A stretch of 64,000 nucleotides of DNA from Tolypothrix sp. PCC 7712 (GTDB lineage Bacteria > Cyanobacteriota > Cyanobacteriia > Cyanobacteriales > Nostocaceae): the NCBI RefSeq assembly GCF_025860405.1, contig NZ_CP063785.1:4865390-4929389 (forward strand), read 5' to 3'. Shown piece after piece: positions 8,503 to 17,248 of this stretch (its first letter is position 1; every line of letters starts with the position of its first letter). Position numbers and translations under genes: made by a program. The notes under the pieces are model-generated. The model ran no database searches. It was not told where the DNA came from and saw only the letters and a list, made by a program, of their open reading frames with translations.

Positions 8503-9930
8503 TTGCTGTCTGGATTTACTAAATGTCCTGGCTTATTCTACGCCACCCCTGCTCAAGATGGTATCTTATCCCGCATTAGAATACCTGGTGGGATTTTAAA
8601 TAGTCAACAGTGTCAGGCGATCGCAGATATCGCTGATCAATATGGCCGTGGCTATGTCGATGTGACTAATCGCGCTAACTTGCAAGTGCGCGAAATCCAT
8701 CAGGGGATCAATGCTCTTGTGTTGCAGCATCTCCAAGCTTTAGGTTTAGGTTGTAGTAACACAACTGTAGATCAAATCCGCAATATCATGACCAGTCCAA
8801 CGGCTGGGATTGATCCCCAGGAATTGATCGATACCCGTCCCTTTGTGACAGCTTGGGATAATTACATCACAGCCAATTCTCAACTATCAGGACTATCTGC
8901 CAAATTTAGCGTCTGCTTTGATGGTGGTGGAAAAGTTTCGGTAAGCGATCGCGTTAATGATATCGTTTTCGCTGCTGTTTTAGTAAATGGAGAAGTTTAC
9001 TTCCGCCTGTGTTTGAGTGTCGGCGCAAAGGGTAACCCAGCCCAGGATACAGGAATTTTATTGCCACCAGAGCAATGTTTACCCGTTTTAGCAGCTTTAG
9101 CCGATGTTTACCTAGCTCATCTTGATTCTACAAGTAAACACAAACTGCGTTTGAGAGAAGTATTGAACAATATAGGTTGCGAAAATTATCTGCAACAAGT
9201 CCAGCAGCTTCTAGCTTTTGTGCTTTCTTCCCCCCACACCCAGAAATGGGAACCGAAATCAGAACCCCAATTTCAACATATTGGCATTCATCCCCAGCGT
9301 CAGCCAGGTTTATTTTATATAGGAATTGTTTTACCCTTAGGTCGCTTAGAAACCAGACAATTATTAGGATTAGCGGATTTAGCAGAAAAATACGGTAGTG
9401 GTACTCTCAGGCTTACCCCTTGGCAGAACATACTATTAAGCGATATTCCCCAACAATCCATAGCTGATGTACAAAGAGAAATAGCAGCTTTGGAATTAGA
9501 TTATTCCCTCGGCAATATCAACAGTACATTAGTTGCCTGTTCTGGTAGCAAGGGATGCGCCTCCTCAGCTACCGACACCAGAGGCGACGCATTAACATTG
9601 GCAGAATATCTTAAAACTCGGGTTTCCCTAGATAGCCCTGTAAATATATACTTTAGCGGTTGTCCTAAATCCTGCGCCCAGCACAGCAAAAGTGATATTA
9701 CCCTACTCGGTGTCAGCATTGAGGCAGACAATCAAAAACTAGAAGGCTATCAAGTTTATGTAGGCGTTGACGACAACGAACAAAAATTTGGTCGCGAATA
9801 TCAATTTGTAACTGTGGCGAAAATGCCCGCATTCATAGAAAAGATGCTGCTAGTATATAAAACCCAACGCCTCAACCTAGATGAGACTTTCAGGGAATTT
9901 GCCAATAGATATCTAAAGGCTGAAGTCTAA
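8503..9930 (+). CDS. cobG: Precorrin-3B synthase
   Basis: A 475-residue sirohaem/[4Fe-4S] monooxygenase of the nitrite/sulfite reductase fold that converts precorrin-3A to precorrin-3B in aerobic cobalamin synthesis. The N-terminal KCPGLFYATPAQDGILSRIRIPGG start and the RANLQVREIH motif fit CobG. The metal-binding cysteines are visible as Cx5C (CSGSKGC) and Cx3C (CPKSC). The start is TTG, chosen because AAGGAG lies 8 bases upstream and the riboswitch ends just before. cobH and cobI follow on the same strand. Confidence 0.92.
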   Translation: MLSGFTKCPGLFYATPAQDGILSRIRIPGGILNSQQCQAIADIADQYGRGYVDVTNRANLQVREIHQGINALVLQHLQALGLGCSNTTVDQIRNIMTSPTAGIDPQELIDTRPFVTAWDNYITANSQLSGLSAKFSVCFDGGGKVSVSDRVNDIVFAAVLVNGEVYFRLCLSVGAKGNPAQDTGILLPPEQCLPVLAALADVYLAHLDSTSKHKLRLREVLNNIGCENYLQQVQQLLAFVLSSPHTQKWEPKSEPQFQHIGIHPQRQPGLFYIGIVLPLGRLETRQLLGLADLAEKYGSGTLRLTPWQNILLSDIPQQSIADVQREIAALELDYSLGNINSTLVACSGSKGCASSATDTRGDALTLAEYLKTRVSLDSPVNIYFSGCPKSCAQHSKSDITLLGVSIEADNQKLEGYQVYVGVDDNEQKFGREYQFVTVAKMPAFIEKMLLVYKTQRLNLDETFREFANRYLKAEV

Positions 9931-9942
9931 AGTCAACAGTCC

Positions 9943-10005
9943 CCAATCCCCATTACCCCTTATCCCCAGAGGGGGCCCCGAGTTCCCCAATCCCCAATCC
10001 CCAGT
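9943..10005. repeat. G/C-rich dispersed repeat inserted between cobG and cobH
   Basis: The 87-bp cobG-cobH gap is almost entirely the C-rich inverse of the unit seen at 4339-4388 and 50081-50140, ending in CCCCAATCCCC runs directly before the cobH ATG. No Shine-Dalgarno sequence is left upstream of cobH. Confidence 0.8.
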
Positions 10006-10017
10006 CCCCAATCCCCA

Positions 10018-10644
10018 ATGCCTGACTACATCCAAGATGCCAAGGAAATCTATCGTAATTCTTTCGCGATTATCCGGTCGGAAGCGAATTTGGAAATATT
10101 GCCGCCAGATGTAGCAAAAGTTGCAGTACGTTTAATTCATGCCTGTGGAATGACGGATATTGTCACTGATTTGGGATATTCACCCACAGCAGCGCAATCT
10201 GGACGGGCAGCTTTGGCTGATGGCGCGCCAATACTCTGTGATTGCCGGATGGTAGCTGAAGGGATTACGAGGCGGCGATTACCTGCAAATAACCAAGTTA
10301 TTTGTACGCTTTACGATGCAGAAGTTCCAGAATTAGCTGAGAAAATGGGTACTACGCGATCAGCGGCGGCTTTGGAATTATGGCACAAGCATCTCGAAGG
10401 TGCAGTGGTAGCAATTGGCAATGCGCCCACTGCCTTATTCCGGTTATTGGAAATGCTGGATGAGGGTTGCCCCAAACCTGCTGTCATCTTGGGTTTTCCC
10501 GTGGGGTTTGTGGGTGCAGCCGAGTCAAAAGCCGCACTAGCAGAAGATAGCCGTAATGTACCATTTTTAACATTACATGGTCGGCGTGGCGGGAGTGCGA
10601 TCGCCGCCGCCGCAGTTAACGCCTTAGCAACAGAGGAAGAATAA
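10018..10644 (+). CDS. cobH: Precorrin-8X methylmutase
   Basis: A 208-residue enzyme that moves the C11 methyl group to C12, turning precorrin-8X into hydrogenobyrinate (CobH/CbiC). The catalytic histidine is His41 in VRLIHACGMTDI. GRAALADGAPILCDCRMV and the C-terminal PVGFVGAAESK and HGRRGGSAIAAAAVNAL motifs are typical. Full length for the family. The ATG follows repeat sequence without a ribosome site, so translation may depend on coupling or leaderless-type initiation. Three bases separate its stop from cobI. Confidence 0.93.
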   Translation: MPDYIQDAKEIYRNSFAIIRSEANLEILPPDVAKVAVRLIHACGMTDIVTDLGYSPTAAQSGRAALADGAPILCDCRMVAEGITRRRLPANNQVICTLYDAEVPELAEKMGTTRSAAALELWHKHLEGAVVAIGNAPTALFRLLEMLDEGCPKPAVILGFPVGFVGAAESKAALAEDSRNVPFLTLHGRRGGSAIAAAAVNALATEEE

Positions 10645-10647
10645 TAT

Positions 10648-11352
10648 ATGTCAACTAAAGGTCGTCTCTATGGAATTGGCATAGGGCCAGGCGATCCAGA
10701 ACTTTTAACCCTAAAAGCGTTACGGCTGCTGCAAGCTTCACCTGTAGTTGCTTATCAATCGGCAGCAGATAAAGAAAGTATTGCCAGAAAAATTATTGCG
10801 CCATACCTTCCAGGAAATCAAATTGAGGTACTCTATCATCTCCCTCGTGCTTTAGAGCCAGAAAAAGCCAAGTCAATTTATGACAAAGAAATTGAACCCA
10901 TTGCAGAACATCTAGAAGCTGGGCGGGATGTAGTAGTAGTATGCGAAGGCGATCCGTTTTTCTACGGTTCGTTTATGTATGTATTCACCCGGTTATCTGA
11001 GAAGTACGAAACCGAAGTTGTCCCTGGAGTTTCCTCACTGATGGCTTGTCCGGTAGCTTTGGGTGTACCTTTTACCTACTACAACGATGTTCTCACAGTT
11101 TTACCTGCACCCCTACCAGAGGAAGAACTGATCTCACAACTTTTAAAAACAGATGCGGCTGCAATTATGAAATTGGGTCGTCACTTTACCAAAGTACGCG
11201 ATATTTTACATCAATTAGGATTAGCATCGCGGGCGTTATATATTGAACGGGCCACAATGGCACAGCAAAGAATTGTACCCTTAGATGAAGTCGATCCGGC
11301 GGAAGTGCCTTATTTTGCGATGATTATAATTCCAAGTAAGAGTCGGTTATAG
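10648..11352 (+). CDS. cobI: Precorrin-2 C20-methyltransferase
   Basis: A 234-residue SAM-dependent corrin methyltransferase (CobI/CbiL) that methylates precorrin-2 at C20. The N-terminal GIGIGPGDPELLTLKALRLL loop, the VVVVCEGDPFFYGSFMY motif and VVPGVSSLMACPVALG are family signatures. It starts 3 bp after cobH; the ribosome site GAGGAAG overlaps the cobH 3' end, indicating translational coupling. It ends the visible riboswitch-controlled operon. Confidence 0.93.
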   Translation: MSTKGRLYGIGIGPGDPELLTLKALRLLQASPVVAYQSAADKESIARKIIAPYLPGNQIEVLYHLPRALEPEKAKSIYDKEIEPIAEHLEAGRDVVVVCEGDPFFYGSFMYVFTRLSEKYETEVVPGVSSLMACPVALGVPFTYYNDVLTVLPAPLPEEELISQLLKTDAAAIMKLGRHFTKVRDILHQLGLASRALYIERATMAQQRIVPLDEVDPAEVPYFAMIIIPSKSRL

Positions 11353-11716
11353 GTAGTAGTTCAACACACAAATATTAACAGGTGTAGCTTGGGTAAAGGG
11401 AAAAGGGCAAAGGAGAAGGGTTTTAAACCTTTACCCTTTCCCCCGCCTGTCAAAGCGATAAAATATTTCTTTGGTTGGAAGTCCCTTATGGACAACACTA
11501 CCGTAGGCAAGTAGTTCTACTTGTGTTCATATCATGACTAACTCACCAAGCATCTACAGGATGCAAAAAATTAACTTATATGTCATCCTAGAAAACGAGA
11601 ATTAATTCGGTGAGTATTTTTGTTTTTAGTATTGACAGGCTTTTCCCTTTTGGTATTTACAGATTTTTCTCCGAAATTTAAGTCTCAATGAATGTGATAA
11701 TTTTGGAGATCATCTA
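11353..11716 (+). promoter_or_regulatory. Long upstream region of the RNA-binding protein gene
   Basis: A 364-bp gap without a gene. It contains an inverted repeat of pyrimidine/purine-rich sequence (about 11395-11442), one copy of the motif ending GTTGGAAGTCCCTTA (11452-11491) and an AT-rich leader before the ribosome site GGAG at 11705. Cyanobacterial rbp genes are usually cold-induced with long 5' leaders, so part of this is probably 5' UTR; the promoter itself was not pinpointed. Confidence 0.45.
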
Positions 11717-12019
11717 ATGTCAATTTATATAGGCAACCTCTCTTACGAAGTTACCCAAGATGCTTTGACTGCTGTTTTTGCAGAATATGGCACTGTGAAG
11801 CGCGTTCAACTACCTACTGACCGTGAAACAGGACGGCCACGTGGCTTTGGATTTGTAGAAATGGGAAGTGATGCTGAAGAAACGGCTGCAATTGAAGCCC
11901 TTGATGGTGCTGAATGGATGGGTCGTGACCTGAAAGTTAACAAAGCTAAACCCAGAGAAGACAGAGGTGGTTCTTCTGGCGGTAGAGGCGGATATGGTGG
12001 CTCTCGTAACCGCTACTAA
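11717..12019 (+). CDS. Cyanobacterial RRM RNA-binding protein (Rbp)
   Basis: A 100-residue protein with one RNA recognition motif: RNP2 as IYIGNL (residues 3-8) and RNP1 as RGFGFVEM. A short glycine/arginine-rich tail (GGSSGGRGGYGGSRNRY) follows. Such type I Rbps are cold-inducible RNA chaperones. A perfect 9-bp hairpin (12066-12088) and rpsU follow immediately, the classical rbp-rpsU arrangement of filamentous cyanobacteria. Confidence 0.95.
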   Translation: MSIYIGNLSYEVTQDALTAVFAEYGTVKRVQLPTDRETGRPRGFGFVEMGSDAEETAAIEALDGAEWMGRDLKVNKAKPREDRGGSSGGRGGYGGSRNRY

Positions 12020-12065
12020 GCTTTGAAGCATTAAAACTTTACCAGCAAATTTTCAAGTTTGACAA

Positions 12066-12088
12066 AAAGTGCAACAAAATTGCACTTT
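12066..12088 (+). other. Intercistronic hairpin between rbp and rpsU
   Basis: AAAGTGCAA pairs perfectly with TTGCACTTT around a CAAAA loop. No T-run follows, so it is more likely an mRNA stabiliser, processing site or weak attenuator than a full terminator. It would let the two genes be expressed at different levels. Confidence 0.6.
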
Positions 12089-12143
12089 AGTCAACTGAAT
12101 GCTCGATCAGTTTAAGCAGTTAGTTAGTTTAGTAGGAGAGATA

Positions 12144-12332
12144 ATGACCCAAGTAGTAGTGGGTGAAAATGAACACATTGAATCAGCCCTACGCCGATTT
12201 AAGCGAGAAGTTTCTAAGGCGGGAATTTTTCCCGATATGAAGAAGCATCGTCACTTTGAAACGCCTCTGGAAAAACGCAAGCGCAAAGAAGTTGCCAAGC
12301 ACAGGCAGGGTAAAAGACGTTTTAGTCGCTAA
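12144..12332 (+). CDS. rpsU: Small ribosomal subunit protein bS21
   Basis: A 62-residue basic protein starting MTQVVVGENEHIESALRRFK and ending in a lysine/arginine-rich tail, the standard bS21 layout. An upstream in-frame ATG at 12099 would add 15 residues, but the ATG at 12144 has the AGGAGAG ribosome site at 12134-12140 and matches family length, so it is preferred. It lies 124 bp after rbp. Confidence 0.95.
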   Translation: MTQVVVGENEHIESALRRFKREVSKAGIFPDMKKHRHFETPLEKRKRKEVAKHRQGKRRFSR

Positions 12333-12429
12333 TTCGTAATACTCGCCTCCGGCGAGAAGCAAGCTACGTAATTCGTAATTTAAAATTCATAATTACGAAT
12401 TACGTTGATTATGTTTCCTACAAGGAATA
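12333..12429. repeat. AATTCGTAAT repeat flanking a small palindrome
   Basis: Direct copies of AATTCGTAAT surround an ACTCGCCTCCGGCGAG hairpin, with a further inverted AATTACGAATTAC segment. The same arrangement (different hairpin) is at about 25883-25948. It separates the converging rpsU and aldo/keto reductase genes. Confidence 0.6.
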
Positions 12430-13236
12430 TTAAATCCATTGAGTATCAAATGCATCTTGCCCATGACCGTAAATCAAGTCACCGTATTCTTGCCATTGGG
12501 CTAGTTCTTGATTTGAAAGTTGGGGTGAGTGTAATACAGAAAGATTTTCTGCTAATTCTGGCTTAGTTTTTGGGGCAGTTAGTGCTAGACGTACTGCTGA
12601 GTTATTTAGCGCATAACGATAACAGTCTGCTGCGGTGGGTAGTTTTCCTTGCCAGTGAGGATGTCCTTGAAGTAATGTTCCCCAGCGAGTACAAGTGAAG
12701 GCTACTACGGGAATATTAGCTTTTTGCGCTTCTGGTAATACCTTTTCTTCCGCCTTACGATGTGCCATATTGTAACGGTGCATCAACACATCACACTGAT
12801 GGCGTTGGATGATTTCTAAAGCAATAGTTCGGTTGTGTGTGGTAACTCCCACATAGCGCACAACTCCAGAATCTTGCCACAAACGAAGTTCATCTAGTAC
12901 TACTTGAACCTGCTTCACGTCGTCAGATGGGGAGACATATTCTAGAAAAAATATATCTAGCTGATCGATATTTAAATCATGGCGCACAGAGTCCAAGTAA
13001 TGGCGTAAAGATTTTAGATCACGGCTTTCGCTTCCGGTCGTTACCAGTACTTGCTCACGCTTTGTTGCTAACAGAGATTTTAAGCCATCCAAAAAGGTTT
13101 GGGATTCTAGATTGTAAAAGAAAAAGTAATTGATTCCGGCAGTAAATGCCAACAAAACAGCATTAGGATCATCTATTGATTGTCCTGCTAATCCCAGAAT
13201 TCTGGCAGGTTGTCCCTGTATTGTTAGTAACTCCAC
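12430..13236 (-). CDS. Aldo/keto reductase-like protein, catalytic residues apparently lost
   Basis: A 268-residue TIM-barrel protein related to aldo/keto reductases: LAFTAGINYF, DSVRHDLNIDQLDIFFLEY, ALEIIQRHQCDVLMHRYNMAHRKAEEKVLP and PVVAFTCTRWGTLLQG match family order. The Asp-Tyr-Lys-His tetrad is not seen where expected: GINYFFFY replaces GINxFDTAxxY, LVTTGSE replaces the lysine motif, and FFLEYVSP replaces LxxLHxxDP. The NADPH-binding C-terminal segment is also shortened. It may be a non-catalytic or divergent member. Confidence 0.75.
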   Translation of the reverse strand: MELLTIQGQPARILGLAGQSIDDPNAVLLAFTAGINYFFFYNLESQTFLDGLKSLLATKREQVLVTTGSESRDLKSLRHYLDSVRHDLNIDQLDIFFLEYVSPSDDVKQVQVVLDELRLWQDSGVVRYVGVTTHNRTIALEIIQRHQCDVLMHRYNMAHRKAEEKVLPEAQKANIPVVAFTCTRWGTLLQGHPHWQGKLPTAADCYRYALNNSAVRLALTAPKTKPELAENLSVLHSPQLSNQELAQWQEYGDLIYGHGQDAFDTQWI

Positions 13237-13319
13237 GATTCACAATCTCAAGTCTTTATTTCACTGTACTGCACCACATGTTTTGTGGAATGCGTTGATA
13301 ACGCATCCTACTAAGCTTT

Positions 13320-13590
13320 TTTAATCAGCAAAAGCAAATATTGCTTTCTCAAAAGCTGCTTTTGCTTTCTCATTTTGATAGATGTAGCAAGCAAAAGTAG
13401 ATATTGCTTTCTTACAAGCTGCTTTTGCTTTCTCATTTTGATAGATGTAGCAAGCAAAAGTAGATATTGCTTTCTCAAAAGCTGCTTTTGCTTATTCAAT
13501 TCGGTATATTCAGCAAGCAAAAGTAGATATTGCTTTCTCAAAAGCTGCTTTTGCTTATTCAATTCGGTATATTCAGCAAGCAAAAGCAAA
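13320..13590. repeat. 63-bp tandem repeat (about four units)
   Basis: Units recur every 63 bp, anchored by AGCAAGCAAAAG at 13386, 13449, 13512 and 13575. Each unit holds an internal inverted repeat (GCAAAAGTAG..CTGCTTTTGC). The two left units carry TCATTTTGATAGATGT as spacer, the two right units TTATTCAATTCGGTATATT. Because 63 is a multiple of three, open frames run through on both strands (13311-13616 minus gives a 21-residue repeat with KQKQLLRKQYLLLLA). I treat it as a repeat, not a gene. Confidence 0.85.
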
Positions 13591-13620
13591 TAAGCTAATG
13601 CGCGCCTAAATTGCATAACT

Positions 13621-13680
13621 ACTCAAGAAGGCTGTTAACTGTTAACGGTTGACTGTCAACGGTCAACGGTCAACAGCCCT
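13621..13680. repeat. GTTAACTGTTGACNGTC-type short tandem repeats
   Basis: A run of related TTAACGG/TCAACGG heptamers, a short tandemly repeated repetitive sequence typical of filamentous cyanobacteria. A related run lies at about 4665-4703. Confidence 0.6.
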
Positions 13681-13732
13681 CATGAGGGATTGTGCAACTT
13701 AAAAGCAGAATAGCTTATTGCTTTCTCATCTA

Positions 13733-13950
13733 GAGGGCAAGGCAATGCCCAGTGGTGTCAACTTAACGTGAAACCCGCTTTGTTGCAAGGTTTCGCCCTC
13801 ACCCACCAGGAGAGGGGAGCAAGAGATTTAGTTCCCCTTCTCCCGGGGGAGAAGGGGTTAGGGGATGAGGGCACGAGGTATTTGTAGAACACGCGCCGTA
13901 CATAGCTTTTAGCTTAAGTTGACACGTATGGGCAGCGCCTTGCCCCTACA
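13733..13950. mobile_element. MITE-like element, copy A, nested in a palindrome
   Basis: Terminal inverted repeats GTGTCAACTTAA and TTAAGTTGACAC bound a 171-bp core (13755-13925). The core contains two G-rich hairpins (CTCCCGGGGGAG type). Outside the core, GGGCAAGGC..TGCCCA on the left and TGGGCAGCGCCTTGCCCC on the right are the halves of the GGCATTGCC palindrome family. A second copy in the opposite orientation is at 56281-56511. No coding capacity, so non-autonomous. Confidence 0.75.
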
Positions 13951-14066
13951 ATCTGTCGCATTCTTTTTTAAAATTGGTATTATTTCCCTTTTCCCATTCC
14001 CCTTTTTCCCCTTAACCGACAAGTATTGCGTACAATCTGTCTTCCAAGAAAGGCGATCGCACTTAA

Positions 14067-17012
14067 TTAAAGCTTCTGTCGCGCCATGAGTTGAGCAAAG
14101 AGTCCTGGTTGCTTGGCGAGTTGATGAAAACTACCTTCTTGAACTACACGACCATTTTGGAATACATAGATACGATCAGCGTTGCGAATGGTACTGAGAC
14201 GGTGGGCGATCGCAATTCTGGTGACTTTTAACCGTTCTAAGCTTTGGCTGACAATTGCTTGGGTGCGGTTATCTAAAGCGCTGGTGGCTTCGTCAAATAG
14301 CAGGATTTTGGGTTTTAAAACGAGCGATCGCGCAATTAATAAGCGCTGGCGTTGTCCACCGGAAAGGTTGCTACCACCTTCACTAATTACAGTGTGCATT
14401 CCCATTGGCATGGATTCAATATCTTCAGCAAAGCCAGCCATCCGCGCTGCTTCCCAGGCTTCATCCATTGTGATTGTCGCACCACTGGCGATATTTTCAA
14501 AGATGGATGCAGATGTTAAGCGGCTATTTTGCATCACTACGCCTAATTGTCGGCGGACTGCATGGACATCTAACCCCGCTAAATCTTGACCATCAAAGTA
14601 AATTGTCCCTGATTCCGGTGCATCAAACCCTAGTAATAAGCGGAATAGTGTGGATTTACCACTCCCAGAAGCACCCACAAAGGCGATAAATTCTCCCGGT
14701 TCCGCGTGGATACTAACATCATCTAAGGTTAAAGGCCCGTCATCACGATAGCGGAAAATCACATGATCGACTACTACCCGCCCAGAAAGTCGCCCAGGAT
14801 CAGCTTTTTCTGTGTCTACTTCCGGTTTAGCTGCCAAAATCGGCTGTGCGCGTTCCCATAATGGCACGATTTGCAGGACATCTACAACTGTACTGCTAAG
14901 GCTAGTAGCACCACCGATAAATGTTCCAAATGCGGCATTAAAAGCTAAGAATACACCTGTAGATAAACTACCTGATTGGGATTCCTGAATTAAACTAGTG
15001 GCAAACCAAAATAAACAAGCTGTGGTTAATGCTGGCAGGATTTTATTAATTACCGCCACAATATCCTCAATATTTTGAGTACTCAGCATCCATTTAATTT
15101 GCTGACTATATTGTTTACCCCAAAAAGCAAAGGCGCGGGCTTCAGCCCCAGCAACTCGCAGTTTAGTTACACCGTTAATTAACTGCACCATCACCCCTAA
15201 GAGTTGTCCTTGTAATTCGAGTAAGGGGCGAACTTTCCGCAGGGTGGAAATACCAGAAAATAAAGTTACACCAATATTCACCAACGCTACCACTAAAGCA
15301 ATTAACGCTAGGGAACCGTTGTAATAAAACAGCAATCCTAAATTTAATAATGCAAATAAGCTGGTAAATATACTTCTTAAAACTGTACTACTCAGCCTTT
15401 GGCGGATTTGACTTACCGCACTCACCCGGGAATTTAAATCCCCAATGGAGAACTTACGGAAAAACGAGGCTTTGAGATTCAACAGGCGATCCCAAACTGC
15501 CGCTTGAGTGGTAGCATCAGCAAAGGTTTCTACCCGCATAATGGCGAAACCTTGGGCTAGTTGAAACAAAGTGCTACCAAAAGCTGTAGCCAACAATCCT
15601 AAAGCAATTTGCCCTAATAAACTGCGATCGGCATCGGGAATAGCACTATCAATTAAGATGGCGGTAGCTTGGGGGGTAATCATTCCTAATAAAGTCGTCG
15701 CCACACCCGCAATCACGACAACCATCAATTCCTGGTAATGTCCTTCCAGGGCAAACTTTAACAAGTCCAGGGTACTGAGGACTTTATCTGGTAAAGGACG
15801 GTAAAAAGTGTAACCAGTCTGCGCTAATCTCGCCGCAGTTCTCGCATTAATTAATGTACGCGATCGCCTGATGGGATCGAACATTTCATAGCGGGTATCT
15901 GATACAGGTAACAACGCCACTGGATAATTATCTTCCAGGGTGTAAGCCAGCATCGCGCCGCTATCTTTCTTCCACCACTTACCTTGTAACGAAATCGTTC
16001 GCATCCGCAAACGAGAAGCCCGGGCGATCGCTTGTAGCGGATCTTGAATGCGTTTCATATCTTCCGACTTCGCCGGCGGACGAATTGTTACACCCAAAGT
16101 CCGCGCCACCGCACCAGCCGCAATCAACAAAGCTTGCTGGGGATCGTTAGCAATTCCTACCTCAAAACTACCACTATTAGCAGGCTTGAGTAAAAAAGCT
16201 AACTCACTCAGCGTTTCCTCCATCACCTGAGAATTGAGGTGTTGGCGTTCTTGAAAGCGCTGGGTTTCTGCCTCAGTTTCCTCCTGTTCTAAAAGATACA
16301 AACTCCCCAAAACATATATATGCAGGTGCGCCATCCCCGCCAGCAGAGTATCAGGATCGTGAATATCAGCAGTACTGAGAGATTCCAGCTCAACCATATC
16401 CTCAGCTTGGAACCACATATCTGCACTCAACGGCAAAAATTGCGTTCTCCCTTGGAGTTGTCGAAGACATCGCCCTGTAATCAACAATTCCTCAAACCCC
16501 ATCCAAGTTGCATAACCAGTTTGGATTTGTACCCAAGATACCAACTCGCGCTGTGGTTGAAAAATTTGCCCATTATTCAGGGAAAAATATCTTACCCCTT
16601 CCTCTTGAAACGGTAATCCAGGGGGAGTAATTACAGATAAAGCCAATCCTAGCTGCTCAATCCAACCCTCAATTAAAGTTAAAGCTTCACCATGACCACC
16701 AGCAAGAAATTCCCGAAAATCCTTTACCGAAACCTTCAAAAGTTCAGTTTCCTCAATCGACACCGCCACCAACTGATAAGGTAAGGGTTGCGAATCACTA
16801 GGAATACCAAACATCGCCTGTCTGGTGCGAGTAGTAAACAAATAACGGCGAGTACCTTCCGCCACCCCTTCCTTCAGTGGAATCGCAAACACCGCCAATG
16901 AACCAGATTTTACAACCCAAATAGTCTCCGGATCATCCAGAATAATCGGCTCATTACCCTTAATCTGATAATATTCTCCCGGCAAGCTAACAATGCGAAC
17001 TTGATCCAACAT
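14067..17012 (-). CDS. NHLM-type bacteriocin export ABC transporter, permease/ATPase subunit (ABC2)
   Basis: A 981-residue ABC protein without a peptidase domain, matching the NHLM bacteriocin exporter second subunit. The N-terminal 400 residues are regulatory: the start (ILDDPETIWVVKSGSLAVFAIP) resembles a cyclic-nucleotide-binding barrel. About six membrane helices follow (residues 430-730), then the ATPase with Walker A GASGSGKST, signature LSGGQRQR, Walker B ILLFDEATSALD and switch IAHRLSTI. It lies 236 bp downstream of the C39-containing ABC1 gene on the same strand and probably pairs with it for peptide export. Confidence 0.9.
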   Translation of the reverse strand: MLDQVRIVSLPGEYYQIKGNEPIILDDPETIWVVKSGSLAVFAIPLKEGVAEGTRRYLFTTRTRQAMFGIPSDSQPLPYQLVAVSIEETELLKVSVKDFREFLAGGHGEALTLIEGWIEQLGLALSVITPPGLPFQEEGVRYFSLNNGQIFQPQRELVSWVQIQTGYATWMGFEELLITGRCLRQLQGRTQFLPLSADMWFQAEDMVELESLSTADIHDPDTLLAGMAHLHIYVLGSLYLLEQEETEAETQRFQERQHLNSQVMEETLSELAFLLKPANSGSFEVGIANDPQQALLIAAGAVARTLGVTIRPPAKSEDMKRIQDPLQAIARASRLRMRTISLQGKWWKKDSGAMLAYTLEDNYPVALLPVSDTRYEMFDPIRRSRTLINARTAARLAQTGYTFYRPLPDKVLSTLDLLKFALEGHYQELMVVVIAGVATTLLGMITPQATAILIDSAIPDADRSLLGQIALGLLATAFGSTLFQLAQGFAIMRVETFADATTQAAVWDRLLNLKASFFRKFSIGDLNSRVSAVSQIRQRLSSTVLRSIFTSLFALLNLGLLFYYNGSLALIALVVALVNIGVTLFSGISTLRKVRPLLELQGQLLGVMVQLINGVTKLRVAGAEARAFAFWGKQYSQQIKWMLSTQNIEDIVAVINKILPALTTACLFWFATSLIQESQSGSLSTGVFLAFNAAFGTFIGGATSLSSTVVDVLQIVPLWERAQPILAAKPEVDTEKADPGRLSGRVVVDHVIFRYRDDGPLTLDDVSIHAEPGEFIAFVGASGSGKSTLFRLLLGFDAPESGTIYFDGQDLAGLDVHAVRRQLGVVMQNSRLTSASIFENIASGATITMDEAWEAARMAGFAEDIESMPMGMHTVISEGGSNLSGGQRQRLLIARSLVLKPKILLFDEATSALDNRTQAIVSQSLERLKVTRIAIAHRLSTIRNADRIYVFQNGRVVQEGSFHQLAKQPGLFAQLMARQKL

Positions 17013-17059
17013 GATTATTCCTGCTTCCTAAAACTAATACGGCGTTGCTAAATAAAGGG

Positions 17060-17210
17060 ATAAGAGTCGCACGCAAAGGCGCAAAGACGCAAAGAATCGT
17101 TTTTTGGCATTTTCAAGAATATAAATTATCCAAATGAACGAACCACAGAGGACACAGAGAGATGAAGTTTTTGCATTCTTACTTTGCGCCTTTGCGTCTT
17201 TGCGTGAGAT
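17060..17210. repeat. Inverted repeat with GCGCAAAGACGCAAAG arms
   Basis: Left arm CGCAAAGGCGCAAAGACGC and right arm TTTGCGCCTTTGCGTCTTTG face each other across about 85 bp that includes ACCACAGAGGACACAGAG. This dispersed element occupies the gap between the two NHLM transporter genes. It could form a long transcript hairpin. Confidence 0.6.
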
Positions 17211-17248
17211 AAAAAAGATGTAGTTCATCCCCAAAACAATCTGTAATC

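Noticed and set aside
13311..13616. 101-codon minus-strand protein with a 21-residue repeat
   Set aside because: The opposite strand is equally open and the sequence is a 63-bp tandem repeat; kept as repeat only.
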